Shown one piece after another: positions 32,829 to 44,037 of a stretch of DNA of 64,000 bases. Positions within the stretch are counted from its first letter, which is position 1. The number at the start of each line of letters is the position of its first letter. The notes beneath the pieces were generated by a model. That model had not been told where the DNA came from and did not search any database. It saw nothing but the letters and a program-made list of their open reading frames with translations. This DNA comes from Adiantum capillus-veneris. Taxonomy: Eukaryota > Streptophyta > Polypodiopsida > Polypodiales > Pteridaceae. Position numbers and translations under genes: made by a program. The stretch is from positions 78,854,338 to 78,918,337 of the forward strand of contig CM043953.1 of the NCBI GenBank assembly GCA_014529385.2, given 5' to 3'.

Positions 32829-33172
32829 TGTTAGGGTAAACCTCTTCATGGGAACCATCTCTTTCCTATGGCACATAATGTATGATGCATACATGCATGC
32901 ATGCATCCATGACCCATGAAGACCCCATTAAATGAAGTCTACAAAAACTGCATTTAAGAAGGTCCATGATCTCTATCCTTCAACAACCTAGCTTTTATCT
33001 ATAAAATATTGATGTACATTATTCATATGGTATGAATCTAATGCATTGCTATTTTCATTTGCACTTATAGTGAGCTTACTTTGTTATGTTATTAAATTTG
33101 TGATTAACCCAAATGTTAATCACTTATGAATGGCACTAAAGCCCATCCACCTTAACTGACTGAATCCCTACA
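32829..33172 (+). repeat. Candidate copia LTR (344 bp)
   Basis: Preceded by TTAAGGGGGAGCT (polypurine tract), starts TGTTAGGG and ends CCCTACA, near-perfect terminal inverted bases. No second copy is visible in the window. Confidence 0.55.
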
Positions 33173-33215
33173 TTTGGTAGTGGCTCACACACACACGGAA
33201 ATTCTCACACAATAC

Positions 33216-33690
33216 ATTAGGGAATTTTTGGACTCTCAAAGGGGCCCTATAATGACTTTGACTTTCTCTCTCTTCTCCAAAATGAGTGCACGATAAATTT
33301 TTTTAAGATGAAATCAAAACTTGTTGGACCTTTTGGATTTAGAATGTACTCATTGAGATCTATCCATTGATATATAGCATGCCATCAGGTTCCTTATATT
33401 CTAGAATATTTTAATTTTTGTTGTGACAACTCCGTCTTATAAATGGAATCTCTCCCCACATTTCATCTTCAGTGGGGAAGCCATAACTTCTACAAGTCAA
33501 CTCCAAAGTTTTTGGAGCTTGAGGATTTAGAACCTACTTTCTAAGATCTTTCCAATGATATGTTGGTTGATAGGTTTTTGACAAACTGTTTATGTAATTC
33601 ACTGGGTTTTCCACTTTGGACAAGAGAGGAAAAGTCAAACCTCCTTATAGGGCCCCTTTGAGGGTCCAAATTTTCCTTGATGGCACACAC
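33216..33690. repeat. Imperfect inverted-repeat element (about 470 bp)
   Basis: The left arm (33218-33290), with CTCAAAGGGGCCCTATAA, is matched by its reverse complement at about 33610-33687, with TTATAGGGCCCCTTTGAG. Similarity extends about 70 bp inward (GACTTT...CTCTCTTnTCCAAA). Between the arms, two segments sharing GGATTTAGAA and AGATCT(A/T)TCC lie in direct orientation. It resembles a foldback or MITE-like element. Terminal duplications were not found. Confidence 0.6.
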
Positions 33691-34138
33691 ACACACACAC
33701 ACACCCCTAAATATAGCCAAGTAAATGGATGAGGGTTTCTGATGTACAATTGGAGTGCATAAGGGCTTTATGGGAAGCTTGGAATGAGAGCTTCGAAGTG
33801 AAGTGAGCAAAGCTTGGTGATCACAAAACGGAGATACTAATTGAAGATGCAAAGTACAAAAAATCGACACGAAAAAGTGACCTAAATGTTAATGCAAACA
33901 TGGATTCTTATCCTCTCCTTAATCAATCCTACCTAGCCATGGAGGGTAGTGATCTCTTGGGTGTGCCAAGGACATGCCCACACATAGCTAGAGTAGGGCT
34001 TAGTTAGTGAGAGATGTAACTACTTATGGAAAATTCAATGAGACGGTAACAATGAATAAGAAATACTAATCACTCTAATGGAGATGCTAATCACTAGCAC
34101 ATAAATGAATGACAACAAAACTAGCTAGCATACCATAC
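33691..34138. other. Unassigned stretch
   Basis: Begins with a short (AC)n run at about 33685-33703. No coding evidence. Confidence 0.4.
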
Positions 34139-34151
34139 CTCTGATACCACC
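34139..34151 (-). promoter_or_regulatory. Minus-strand primer-binding site
   Basis: CCTCTGATACCA on the plus strand is the reverse complement of TGGTATCAGAGG, one base from the standard initiator-Met primer site. Confidence 0.6.
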
Positions 34152-34853
34152 TGATGAGAATGGGATTGTGCTAGCTAAGGTGGGTGATATACAAACATTG
34201 TGGACACAAATGAGTGTGTGTAGGCTAGATGGTTACTCAAGCAAGTTCCAAGATAGATTTTAAATTGGACTCATAAACACAATCTTGAGTAGTTTTCTCA
34301 CCCATTAGAAGCTCACCGTAGACAAGAGACATGTAATGGAAACTTGGTTGGATTTTTTTTCATGAAAGGAGATTTAAGTATCTCTACAGGATCACACCTT
34401 TACATGTGGGAGAGCTCCACTCTTCTCTCATTCACTCACACTCTATTTACTCTAGGAAAAAGACCATACCTTACAGCTTGAAGATTATACTTCTTCTTCA
34501 CTACACAAAATGATGATAAGGCCTACAAAACATAAGTGGGAACAACAACATAATAAGAACTATGTACATCAATCAATGTGAAATCATGACTGAGTGAGCT
34601 GGTAAGATGAGTGGCCATCATTCTCGGTAGGTAGACTATGTCGAGAAACTCCAATTGTAGTGCCAGTGTTCATTATCCTCTTGTGAGATACCTCATGTCA
34701 ATGATGAATATATGAGATAAGTCATCCAATCTTATCATGTATAAGGATTTAAATCTCAACACACGGAGATTGCATCAAACCATACAAAGTATTCTTAAGC
34801 TACACACTTTGTTTTCTTGCCTTTTTTGAACAAAACCATGAGTTAGCACTACA
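34152..34853 (-). repeat. Candidate LTR in minus orientation (702 bp)
   Basis: On the plus strand it runs from TGATGAGAATGGG to GCACTACA. The minus-strand primer site abuts its left end. A minus-strand purine-rich GAGGGGAGTATAT abuts its right end. Both flanks fit an LTR between a polypurine tract and a primer site. Confidence 0.45.
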
Positions 34854-36320
34854 ATATACTCCCCTCATGAAAATCACCATTCAAAAATGGAATCTTTATT
34901 TGTTATTAATGTACACTCCAACCAATATGATCTTCTAATGTACAAGAGGGTGCCAATAGTGCTTTACAAAATGCCAATGCCTGATTTGATATTAATTGTC
35001 TAAAGTACAATAGTAAGAATGTATGTGAAGATGGAGAAGATGAAGAGTCTCAAGAGAACATAGCATTGCAAGTAGTCTTTGTTGTTAAACCTTTGTTTGT
35101 GTATGATCCATCCCTTCAAGATCAATAATGCATAGATAATGCACGAACTAATGTAAGACCTCCATATTGGCCTACATAAGATGCAATACTTTTTGTAAGC
35201 AGTGTAAGCTATTCTTCCTTTTTTTTCACAGTCAAACTTGTGAGTAGAAATATTATATATTAGCTCGTCAAATAAATGAAAATGAAACTCAAGCACTACA
35301 TGTGCCTTGCACGGACAAAAATTCTAGAAAGGGATTGAGAAGCTCATAAGTAAGAGAACCTAATTTTTTCTTATTTTAAGATCAATCTTAAGACCCTATT
35401 AAACAGTAAGTCCAATGGTTTCACACACAATATCATCAAATTGAAATACCCTAGAGTTGTTCACAAAGACTCAAAGGTTTTGTGATTTCCAAATCTGCTT
35501 CAAATAGTAGTATTTGGTAACTTGCGTGCACACCAAAATTTCTTGGGTTTGATATCTTCCCCCTCCCAGAATTAGATCATTTCTAAAAAAGATACTCTTC
35601 CAAGTCCTCTACACCCATTTGTAGATTTTAGTGTGCAAACACATGGCCTAGCACACATGACATGGTGAGTTTCACAAGAGTCTAAAAGAGGTATCCCAAT
35701 CACCCTAGCTTTCCACATTCTATGGAGATACTCTTGCAATTTGGGAGTTGCCTATTGACCCTTGGGAAAGATAACTATGTAGACCTTGAAAGGTGCACCT
35801 AGACATATGGTGATGCTATTTGAGTAGCCACTCATTTTTCCACACTTCCCAATGTTGTTAGTTCATTTCTCATTTAGTTATCATTTGATACTACACTCTC
35901 TCTCTTGCATTAGTTGATTAGTGTGATTATCAATTATGATACTATGAATTCTAGTCTTGCACATCCCCCTAATCCTTTCGATTGGTAATAGATTCCTAAG
36001 TGTAGTTCACTACCTAATCACCAATAGATCCTTAGTTTTGCATCATCTCATAGTCAAATATTTGTGGGAAAGTTTATGGTGCAAGTTCACCAAGACACTA
36101 CGCTCCATAGCCAAGCCATGGTTGATTAGAGGCATGTATTAAGGCATGCAATAAGCATTCCCTCCAAAGATTAATTGACTGGAAGCTCCTTTTTCTTCAT
36201 TTCTAACCAATGTGCATGCTTAGTGCTTTTTTTTTGCATCATTTTATTGGATTTTCCTCTTCAATTAGCTCCTTCATTTTCATTAATCTACTGGCATTGG
36301 ATAAATAATCCAAAAGCTCC
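34854..36320. other. Unassigned stretch; possible minus-strand copia 3' end near 34860-35000
   Basis: Minus-strand sequence directly upstream of the candidate LTR weakly resembles a copia RNase H end. The minus frame 35000-35296 is not recognised. No other support. Confidence 0.3.
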
Positions 36321-36321
36321 T

Positions 36322-36562
36322 TTCACAAGCTCTCCATAGATCCTTCAGACCCTTGCATTTCAATCTTGGGAGCCCTCTAAGCTCCATTCCCCACCTCTAT
36401 TTTAAAAATAGGTGAATTTGTGAGTTCTTATGTGTGCACATCTAAGCTCTCTATAGATCCTTCAACCCTTGCATTCTAAGCCTAGGAGCCTCCTAATCTT
36501 CATTCCCCACCTCTTGTTAAAAAATAGGTGTGTGTGTGAATTCTTATGTGTGTACCTCTATT
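36322..36562 (+). repeat. About 120-bp tandem duplication
   Basis: The unit CTCT(C/A)TATAGATCCTTCA...AATAGGTGnnTnTGTGAnTTCTTATGTGTG occurs at about 36327-36443 and again at 36448-36562. Confidence 0.85.
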
Positions 36563-38200
36563 GAGTCAAACATAAAAGATTTTATTTAGTCACCCCTCAC
36601 ACAACCAAGTGGAGGAACACATCGTCAACTCACTAAATTTGGATTCAAAATATGGGGGAGATAAGCTCAAAATCCATGCACTAATTTAAGAAAGCTCCAT
36701 TTGTCACATGCTCAATTGGAGTGAAGGAGGATGGGCGGGTCTCTAGGCGGGTCTCTAGGTGGATGTGTACACACACTTTTGCTTCATCACCAAACATGGT
36801 ACACCCAGGGTCTGAAGCCACTTTATGGCTCCGTAATCTAAAGATACCACACTTTCAAAGCCCCCCCCCCCCCCCCACCCCGGGGGGTGCATTCCTAGGA
36901 TCTCTTTCTTAGAGCTCTTTTCCCACATCAAAAACCATTTCCCCCTTGCATACCAAGCTTCAAGAAAAGGAATACTTCTCTCTCAAAAGCTTCACAGTTC
37001 ACATTTTTTGTACAATTCCAAAGCAAAAAATTATAATGTATGCAACCATTTCTCACCTACGAGGATAGATCATTCAAGTGCATTTGTACAAAGGCTAGAC
37101 ACTGGAATTAGCTTTGGCTAATTTTTCTAAAATCCCTCTATTGGTACTATTGGAGAAAAGGGGATTGAAAAATTTAATGGAAGGGTTACCTTATGCACAA
37201 GCAACTATGGTATATTCTTAAACCATGGGTAGTTAAACCATCCACACATGAAGGTACAATCATTAGAGCCTAGATTATAGAAATTCAAGCCAAAGGTGAA
37301 TAGGATCATGGCATAATTATCACATCATTACACTATAATTAGGTGCACTTCACTAACAACGGCACCATGGCCAAAAAAACATGGACCATCTTAGAGGAAA
37401 ATGTTGGTGTCAACGAGCAAGATAAGCCTAAAAAGGAACCTTTACAAACTCACAATGGTTCAAGGGGAGGATAATAGGTTGTTGAGTATTATCACTTAAT
37501 CAACCTACATTGGGTGTCAGATTCAAAAACAACATAAGGTTGATGTGCTCTTAAGTGTTTTCCTAGGAAATTTTGATAACATTGTCATAGTGCTAGAACA
37601 GAAAGACCTTGCAACATGTAATCAATTACTTAATTGAGCAAGAGAAAATGCAATCAAAGAAGGCTTCAGCCAATGGTTCAAGCACATCGGGGGGGGGGGG
37701 GGGGGGGGGGGGGGGTGTCACCACAATAAAAAATGCCTATCACGTGGGTTCAACGTTGGTGATTATTTTATTCTATATTTTTCAAGTTTTTACATACAAA
37801 AGGGTGTTGAAAAAATGTTATCAAATTTTTTTTATAGATCAAATAGGAAAGGGTTCCTTTTATTGGTGAGGAATTCACAGCTAAGGGGTTTTATAAATAG
37901 TGCTTAAATGCACATGATATATAGGTCTTACATATAGTGACCCCCCCAAGAAGCACGTCACATCCCTGCAACTCACTTTGAATATTTGCAACATATTACT
38001 TTTCCTACTTAGGCAACTCATTGAACTTTGTTAACCCTCACGGCTCACGGACACCCTATCACCTACGAGACGGACGTTGTAACCTACGGTGGACATTGTA
38101 TTATTTATTTGGTAGAGTCAGGTACCGGGCTTGTCGGTCCAATAGGAAAAGGGTAAGAGTGATCGTCGATGAGAGGCGCACTCTAACTGGGACATTCAAG
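36563..38200. other. Unassigned stretch with long mono-C and mono-G runs
   Basis: A 16-base C run starts near 36860 and a 27-base G run spans 37689-37715. No recognisable genes. Confidence 0.5.
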
Positions 38201-38244
38201 GGATTAGTTGGCTAAGCATGGGCGCCCAAGTGTGAATGGGGTGA

Positions 38245-38260
38245 GCTCATATAAAAGCCA
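38245..38260 (+). promoter_or_regulatory. Possible TATA box
   Basis: CTCATATAAAAGCC lies about 110 bp upstream of a compound microsatellite and a GC-rich segment (38467-38640), unlike the AT-rich surroundings. It could be an LTR promoter or a host promoter. No open frame of note follows. Confidence 0.35.
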
Positions 38261-38359
38261 ACTAAACCTAAAATTCACTTATTCTCTCATTTGTGCAATA
38301 GAAGAGTGCTCTTGCTCCATCTCCATCTCCATCTCCATCTTCTTCTTCTTCACCTCCTT

Positions 38360-38381
38360 GTGTGTGTGTGTGTGTGTGTGT

Positions 38382-38466
<85 letters not shown>
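38360..38466. repeat. Compound (TG)n(AG)n microsatellite
   Basis: (TG)n about 38360-38381, then TGAGTGAG and (AG)n to 38466. The junction TGTGAGTGAGAG is the same as at about 22920. Confidence 0.95.
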
Positions 38467-38469
<3 letters not shown>

Positions 38470-38929
38470 TCGAGCATTGCGGCGGCACGACGGCGGTGAA
38501 GCGGTTGAGCGCGACGTAGCGGCGTTTCCTTCTTCTTCGCGGCAAGGAATCCTCCACGGCAGGAGCATAGAGCGGTGAGTGACACACCATTGCCCTCTTT
38601 TGAGCTTACTAGTTAAGCTAGTTGTGTGCTTGGAGCCGTCTATGGCTCGCACACAGTGTTAGGCAAGGCCCTTGCTTCGACAGTGCGGCAAGGAGTGCAC
38701 AAACTTCCTATATGACAATGAACCTTCAAACATTAGCCCCAAAAAACCCCAAAGAAAAAGTCTCTTTTGGCAACAACCTTTCCTTCTTTTATCACAATAG
38801 TCTCTCTCTACAGTGGCACCCTGAGAAATTCCTAAGCAAAGTTGTGATTTTTGAACTCTTTACATATCTTTGGCAATGGATGGTCTTGCAAATTCTCTTG
38901 ATCTCTAACATGATCGATAGACAATAAAA

Positions 38930-40230
38930 GAATGAACAACTCTTTTACCATCTCTACTTTGAATCCTTGCATAAGGTGAGCCATCAATTAGCACCTTTGT
39001 TTCCATAAGGATAGCCATAATATATGGCTCTACCAATATAAGTAAATAGGAGGAATGATCTTATAAAAAAAATTTATGTTCATTGCAAACATCTCCAATA
39101 GTTACCTTCACATTCACAAAGGAAACATAAAGATCACTTGGTAGTGTATTCACAACTTGAATCCCCCAGCCATAATCCACATAGATATGCCACCTTCTCC
39201 TTTGGTAAGAACTTATTTTTTCCGTAAGGTTAATCTCAAACCATGGTCCAAAAGTGCTAAAATTGGCTCATCAATGTCACCAAGTTTATCAATAGTCTCT
39301 ATTGCTCCTCTACCTCAGTGAGACCTCACAAAGTGGCTCTTAGGCACAATTTCTTCATCTCCATCATTACTAAAATGAACATGTCTCACCTCAGTGTAAT
39401 TTGATTTGAAATCACCAGAGCTTTAGACCTTCATCTTCAAGTTCTTATTTATCAGCATCCAAATTGACATTTTTTATAATGATGTTGATGATTTCTTCCT
39501 CAAATTTGTGCTTGGCTATTCCCAAGATGTTTCTCAATGTGAGCTCAACCGTCTATTGAGGATACACTCCTCAAAAACCCTTTTTAAATCTATAGCCAAT
39601 TCAATGCCCAAATTAAATCTATAAGAAGATCCCCTGGGCTTATGTTGTTTGTCAATACTTCTCTTTATTCTTGTTGTTGAAGATTCTAGCTCTCTTTCAT
39701 GATCCTACATTATCTCTATCCCTTTTACGCTTCTCTTCCACTATATCTTATTTAGCCTACGATTTAGCAATAAATGCATATACCAAAAGAGAGTCCACTA
39801 GATTTGACCACCGTATAGTTTCTTGAACCCAATTCTCAACTTGATGGACATAGCTTTCTATGACCGACCTTACTTGATTCAACTACCTTAAAGAAGGAGG
39901 CTAGAAATTTCCCTTAGTTTTAACAATTTCATCCTCCTCCTTCTCATACACCTACATAAGTTTCGAGTTCAACAAGAGAGACATTAAGAAATATCTTTCT
40001 AGCTTCTTCATACCAACTTTTCCACAGTTAAAGTGAAGAGGCTTCTAGTTTCCCTCATATTGATGCTCCATTCCTTCCAAAAAACTACTCTTTTAAGCTC
40101 CATTAAAGGCATCATAATCTTTACGTTCATGATCAGAACTATCACACCACATACATTGGCCATCCCCATCCCTACATGGAGGATGTTTCTTGGGCTCTGA
40201 TATGGAATCCTTTGCACTTATACCTTTAAG
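38930..40230 (-). pseudogene. Minus-strand Ty3/gypsy gag end and protease block
   Basis: In mixed minus-strand frames from 40210 downwards: a CMWCDSSDHERKD-like zinc-binding block (about 40150-40110), a block resembling KPLHFNCGKVGMKKLE (about 40040-39990), much lower-quality sequence, then a protease-type block with NEHKFFLQDHSSYLL and SPYARIQSRDGK (about 39090-38960). These are the gag C-terminus and protease C-terminus of the group whose pol motifs occur at 29230-31080. Many stops. Confidence 0.55.
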
Positions 40231-40239
40231 CGTTAAGCT

Positions 40240-42630
40240 TTACAACTTTCAAAGTCAAATTTAACTCCCTGAAGATTTTTTGAAAATTTTGCGGGTTTGA
40301 TCTTTGATACTCAAATTGCATGGCCATATACCAATTTTTTTATTTTAACCACTTTTAAGGCAGTTCACGCATCACCGCCTATCAAGCATCACAAATAGAT
40401 AGTTATCAAACGTGTCAAACTTTTGGGTGAAGATGAGCATATCCACATTTTTACTTGCATTATTTACATTCTATAAAGCTCAAAACAGTACCCTAGAGGC
40501 AAAGTAAGCCACTAAGCTCCACATCGAAGGCTCTAACATCCTCTCTAGGTATGTAAATGTGCGTGACTATCGGCATGCACACCTGACTATGTATAATGTG
40601 TACATGATCCACCATTATTGAAACCCAATATCACATTGGCAAAGTTTCAAATGCATGCATTTAAACTTATTTGTGCATATGACTGTGAAAAATATCCACT
40701 ATTATGTACATGCCAAAAGTAGCTTATGAACGATACAAAAATCAAGAATTGGAAAGCATTTTCTCTATTATGCCAAATTGGGGGAGTTTGATGCCAAATG
40801 AAAACAATAAGGTTGTGTCCATGGGAGCAAGCTAGAGATCATAATTTTTTGGGCTTTGATTAGGTCCAAAATGGACTTGAAATGGTCAAATTTTCTGGAG
40901 TGATGAGGGTTTTATGGTTTCAAGAAAAATCTTAAACATACACCAAATGAGTGTGATAATGAGAAAAAGTATAGTTTAATGAGTAAAGATTGGTCTTTGA
41001 AATGTGGGCATTGTGTTTGGAGACCAAATAGAAGTATGATTTCATGGATGGGACACATGGTCTCACTAAGGATAACTTTATTTATCTTTATGATTATGAG
41101 GATAGAGGTTTAGACTTAGGGCTGCCAACCCATCTATACAATATCCTGTTCCCTTGACCCTATAGGGAGGTGAAAATAAATAGGTTAGGGCTCTTTATGT
41201 TGTTTTGATTTTTCTCAATAAGGGTTGGTGCCTCTTCCCATTGGTGTGCCTCCTAGAGGTACTTTTTAGTGTTTTCTAGTGTGCACAGGAACGTATTGCA
41301 ATAGCAGGGCTTTGAAACATAAGGTAGTCATTTTCAAGTTCACTCATCAAATCGAGCACGATGGCCAATACAAACAGGTGTTTCTTGTCCATTATTGTTG
41401 CTTGTTGTCCTTTATTGCATCCATTTTTGTCTGCTTTGATCGTGATTGGTAGAAAAATGTTCAACACATTTGCTTAGTATTAAACATTAGATTTGATATA
41501 ATTTTATGTCATAGTCCCTCGTCTAGGTTTATTAATCAAGAATTTTGGCTAAGCTATTTTGACCAAGGTAGAGCATAAGAGATCTTCTCTTAATATTGTA
41601 GGAGATGCCTTCCTAATTCTCAATGGTTACTTAGGCTCTTAATCCAATATTATAAAGCATTGTGTACAATGTGCTAGTGCTTTCTAGTGAACTTAATTCC
41701 TCTTGACATTTAGCTTAAGTATCATAAAGGCAGTTTGACTATTGTGATGAGCCTGGGAAAGGTAACAGTGTCAAAATGACCCCCCAGAGTTACAAAATTG
41801 AACTGAAATTAAAGAAAAATGAACAAAAGTGCCAAAAATGTAAAATCTTAAGTTGGAAGAGAAATCCCGGCTTGATTTGGTACTTCACTCACATGTATTG
41901 TCTATGGTACTAGAGCCCTAGAGATTCTGAGTGTGGGTGCAAAAAGCTTTGGACATACAAAATAAGCACACATGTTAAACGACTTTGAATCATTGTGAAA
42001 AAAACAGAGAGCGCCCAAAAAATCAATTAAGGCTCTATGTGGAAACAAAGCATATATCATAAAAACTTTGGGGGATCAATTTAAAAATGATGAATAAAAG
42101 AACCAATAGAAATTAAGCTCCCTAGAAGCCTATTGGACAATCTACCAAGGAGTCCAATGAGCATCAAGCAGCCCAATGGCTTGCTTGATTCTTATTGGCC
42201 AAAAGACTAAAAGGTCCAATGAGAGTTTAAATAAACTATTTTAATTACCTAAAGCTCTCATAAAAGGGGAAAGGGGGACACATGTCACAAGATTATCAAC
42301 TATGCTTCTCAATTGCTATTGGCTAAGATCTACAGGAACCAATGGGAAGCCAACAAGAGCAACTGGGAAGAGGGGTCGACGAAGAAGAGAGAGAGTTGGC
42401 ATTAGGCTAACTAATTTTTGCTACACACAACACACAACTCATGTGTTGAGCAAGAACTCCATCTCCTTCTCCAAGAATTGAGAAGTAGAGGCCTACACCA
42501 ACAACTCATGGCTATGGAATGAAAATTCAACCAAGTACTCTCTCTATGCTCATTAGGAACTTGTTCTTAAAGAAATGCCCACTATGTTATCATTTTCCGA
42601 TACACACAAGTTACTAGTGCATTAAATGTT
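40240..42630. other. Unassigned stretch
   Basis: Contains several AATTGG/CCAATGG-type boxes between 42110 and 42360, reminiscent of LTR promoter regions. No coding evidence. Confidence 0.4.
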
Positions 42631-42639
42631 ACAAAGAAC

Positions 42640-42832
42640 ATAAGTCAAAGCACATTGATGTCCATTATTATTATGCTAGGTATGAAGTACACAAAGGCAC
42701 CATAATCGTTGAACATTGTCCAAGTTACCAGATGATTGCAGACATTCTTACCAAAGGCCTCAACGAGTCACGTTTCATCCTCTTGCGCCCGGAGCTTGGA
42801 GTTTCTTCCACCTCACTCTTTCTAGATTAGCT
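42640..42832 (+). pseudogene. Ty1/copia RNase H end fragment, plus strand
   Basis: KHIDVHYYYARYEVHKGTI followed by IADILTKGLNESRF and LRPELGV, ending at a TAG at about 42830. This is the last block of copia pol in one open frame. Confidence 0.85.
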
Positions 42833-43530
42833 TCTCTACTATTGTGATAGCTTTGTACATATGACATTATAATCCTCTAGGTACCATGCACTATGCACAC
42901 TCCACACTTGCGCACTAATCATATTCTTCTTTATATAGCTCCAACACCAAGATACATTCACGTTGTGAGCATGCCTTCTTCTACAGTTCTCCAGATTCTC
43001 TTAGTCCATGGAAGCAAGTCATGCCTGTCAATCCTCAAGGACGTCGAATATTTGACACCACCAACTCAAATGGAATCTAAGATGATGTAGCTCAAGAGAA
43101 CAACATGATTTCTATGTATTCTCATCTCCTAGCAGAATTAGCACATGAAGCCCACTCTAACAACGAAGAGAGCGACACTGATGCAATGGAGGATGAAACA
43201 AAAGATTTGGCCTTAGAGTTAGACATTGAGCCTTCATGCAAGCCTAATCTATCCTTGATTGGTTTGCCAGACTCTCTCTCTCTCTCTCTCTCTCTCTCTT
43301 GATGAAAAGTTGACAACTAAAGAGCTTCTCAAAGTAATGAAGGACAATGAAGAGATCGAAGTAATCATTGACCTCTTCCCTAGTTTGATTGAACCCTAAA
43401 TAATAGCTACCACCAAAGAGATTGAGCACTCTAATCCATTTAAAAGAATGAGTACGTGAACCGTGAATCAATAAGAACAAACTCCCGTACTTTATTTTTC
43501 AATCGAATAGAATTTGGTACTATTTATTTT
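42833..43530. other. Unassigned stretch with short (CT)n run
   Basis: (CT)n at about 43273-43300. The frame 43105-43302 encodes an acidic 65-residue peptide ending in Ser-Leu repeats from the microsatellite. Unrecognised. Confidence 0.4.
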
Positions 43531-43534
43531 ATTT

Positions 43535-43975
43535 TTATGTGGGCTTGTTGGTATGGGGCACCGGCTCTTGCGCTAGAGGATAGATCATTGTGGCTACATG
43601 CCCTCAGGCTCCAAGGTGTTCCCATATTGGCTCTATGATTGGGAGGTGATCTTGACATGTCCACCCATTACGTATCTAGGACTCTGCACACCCATACTGG
43701 TGTGGGCTTGTTGGCATGGGACACCGGTGTTTACAATATTGGCTAGCCCATTGGCTATAGGCCCTCAATCTTGGGGTGAGCCCATATTGGCTCTATGGTT
43801 GGGAGGTGATCTTGATGTCCGTCCATTATGTGTCTAGGAGTCTGCACACCCGTATTGGTGTGGAATCATTGGTATGGGACACTGGCTCTTGCGGTAGAGG
43901 CTAGCCTACTGGCTGTAGGCCCTCGGGCTTGAGGGTGAGCCCATATTGGCTCTATGGTTGGGAGGTGAGCCTAAT
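43535..43975 (+). repeat. Three 160-bp tandem repeats inside an LTR end
   Basis: Units start GTGGGCTTGTTGGTATGGGGCACCGG (about 43538), GTGGGCTTGTTGGCATGGGACACCGG (about 43699) and GTGGAATCATTGGTATGGGACACTGG (about 43858). Each runs through CCCATATTGGCTCTATG(A/G)TTGGGAGGTGA. The third is shortened. They lie just inside the right end of a 5' LTR. Confidence 0.9.
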
Positions 43976-44024
43976 GCGAGCGTGATCCAAGCTAAATCCT
44001 TAAACACTTTTGCTGCACCTAACA
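43976..44024 (+). repeat. Right end of a 5' LTR
   Basis: The sequence ends CACCTAACA directly before a primer site. The left end of this LTR was not located. Confidence 0.6.
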
Positions 44025-44037
44025 TTGGTATCAGAGC
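44025..44037 (+). promoter_or_regulatory. Primer-binding site (initiator-Met tRNA type)
   Basis: TTGGTATCAGAGC follows the LTR end CTAACA. Confidence 0.9.

Noticed and set aside
33160-33190. TTTGGTAGTGGCTC after the 344-bp candidate LTR as a primer site
   Set aside because: Only TGGTA matches the usual initiator-Met primer site. Insufficient to call.
38268-38652. Open frames of about 100 codons with Ser-Leu or Arg-Glu repeats
   Set aside because: They are translations of the (AG)n microsatellite. The same applies to the frames over the arrays at 22794-23010, 43105-43480, 45433-45624 and 47744-47956.
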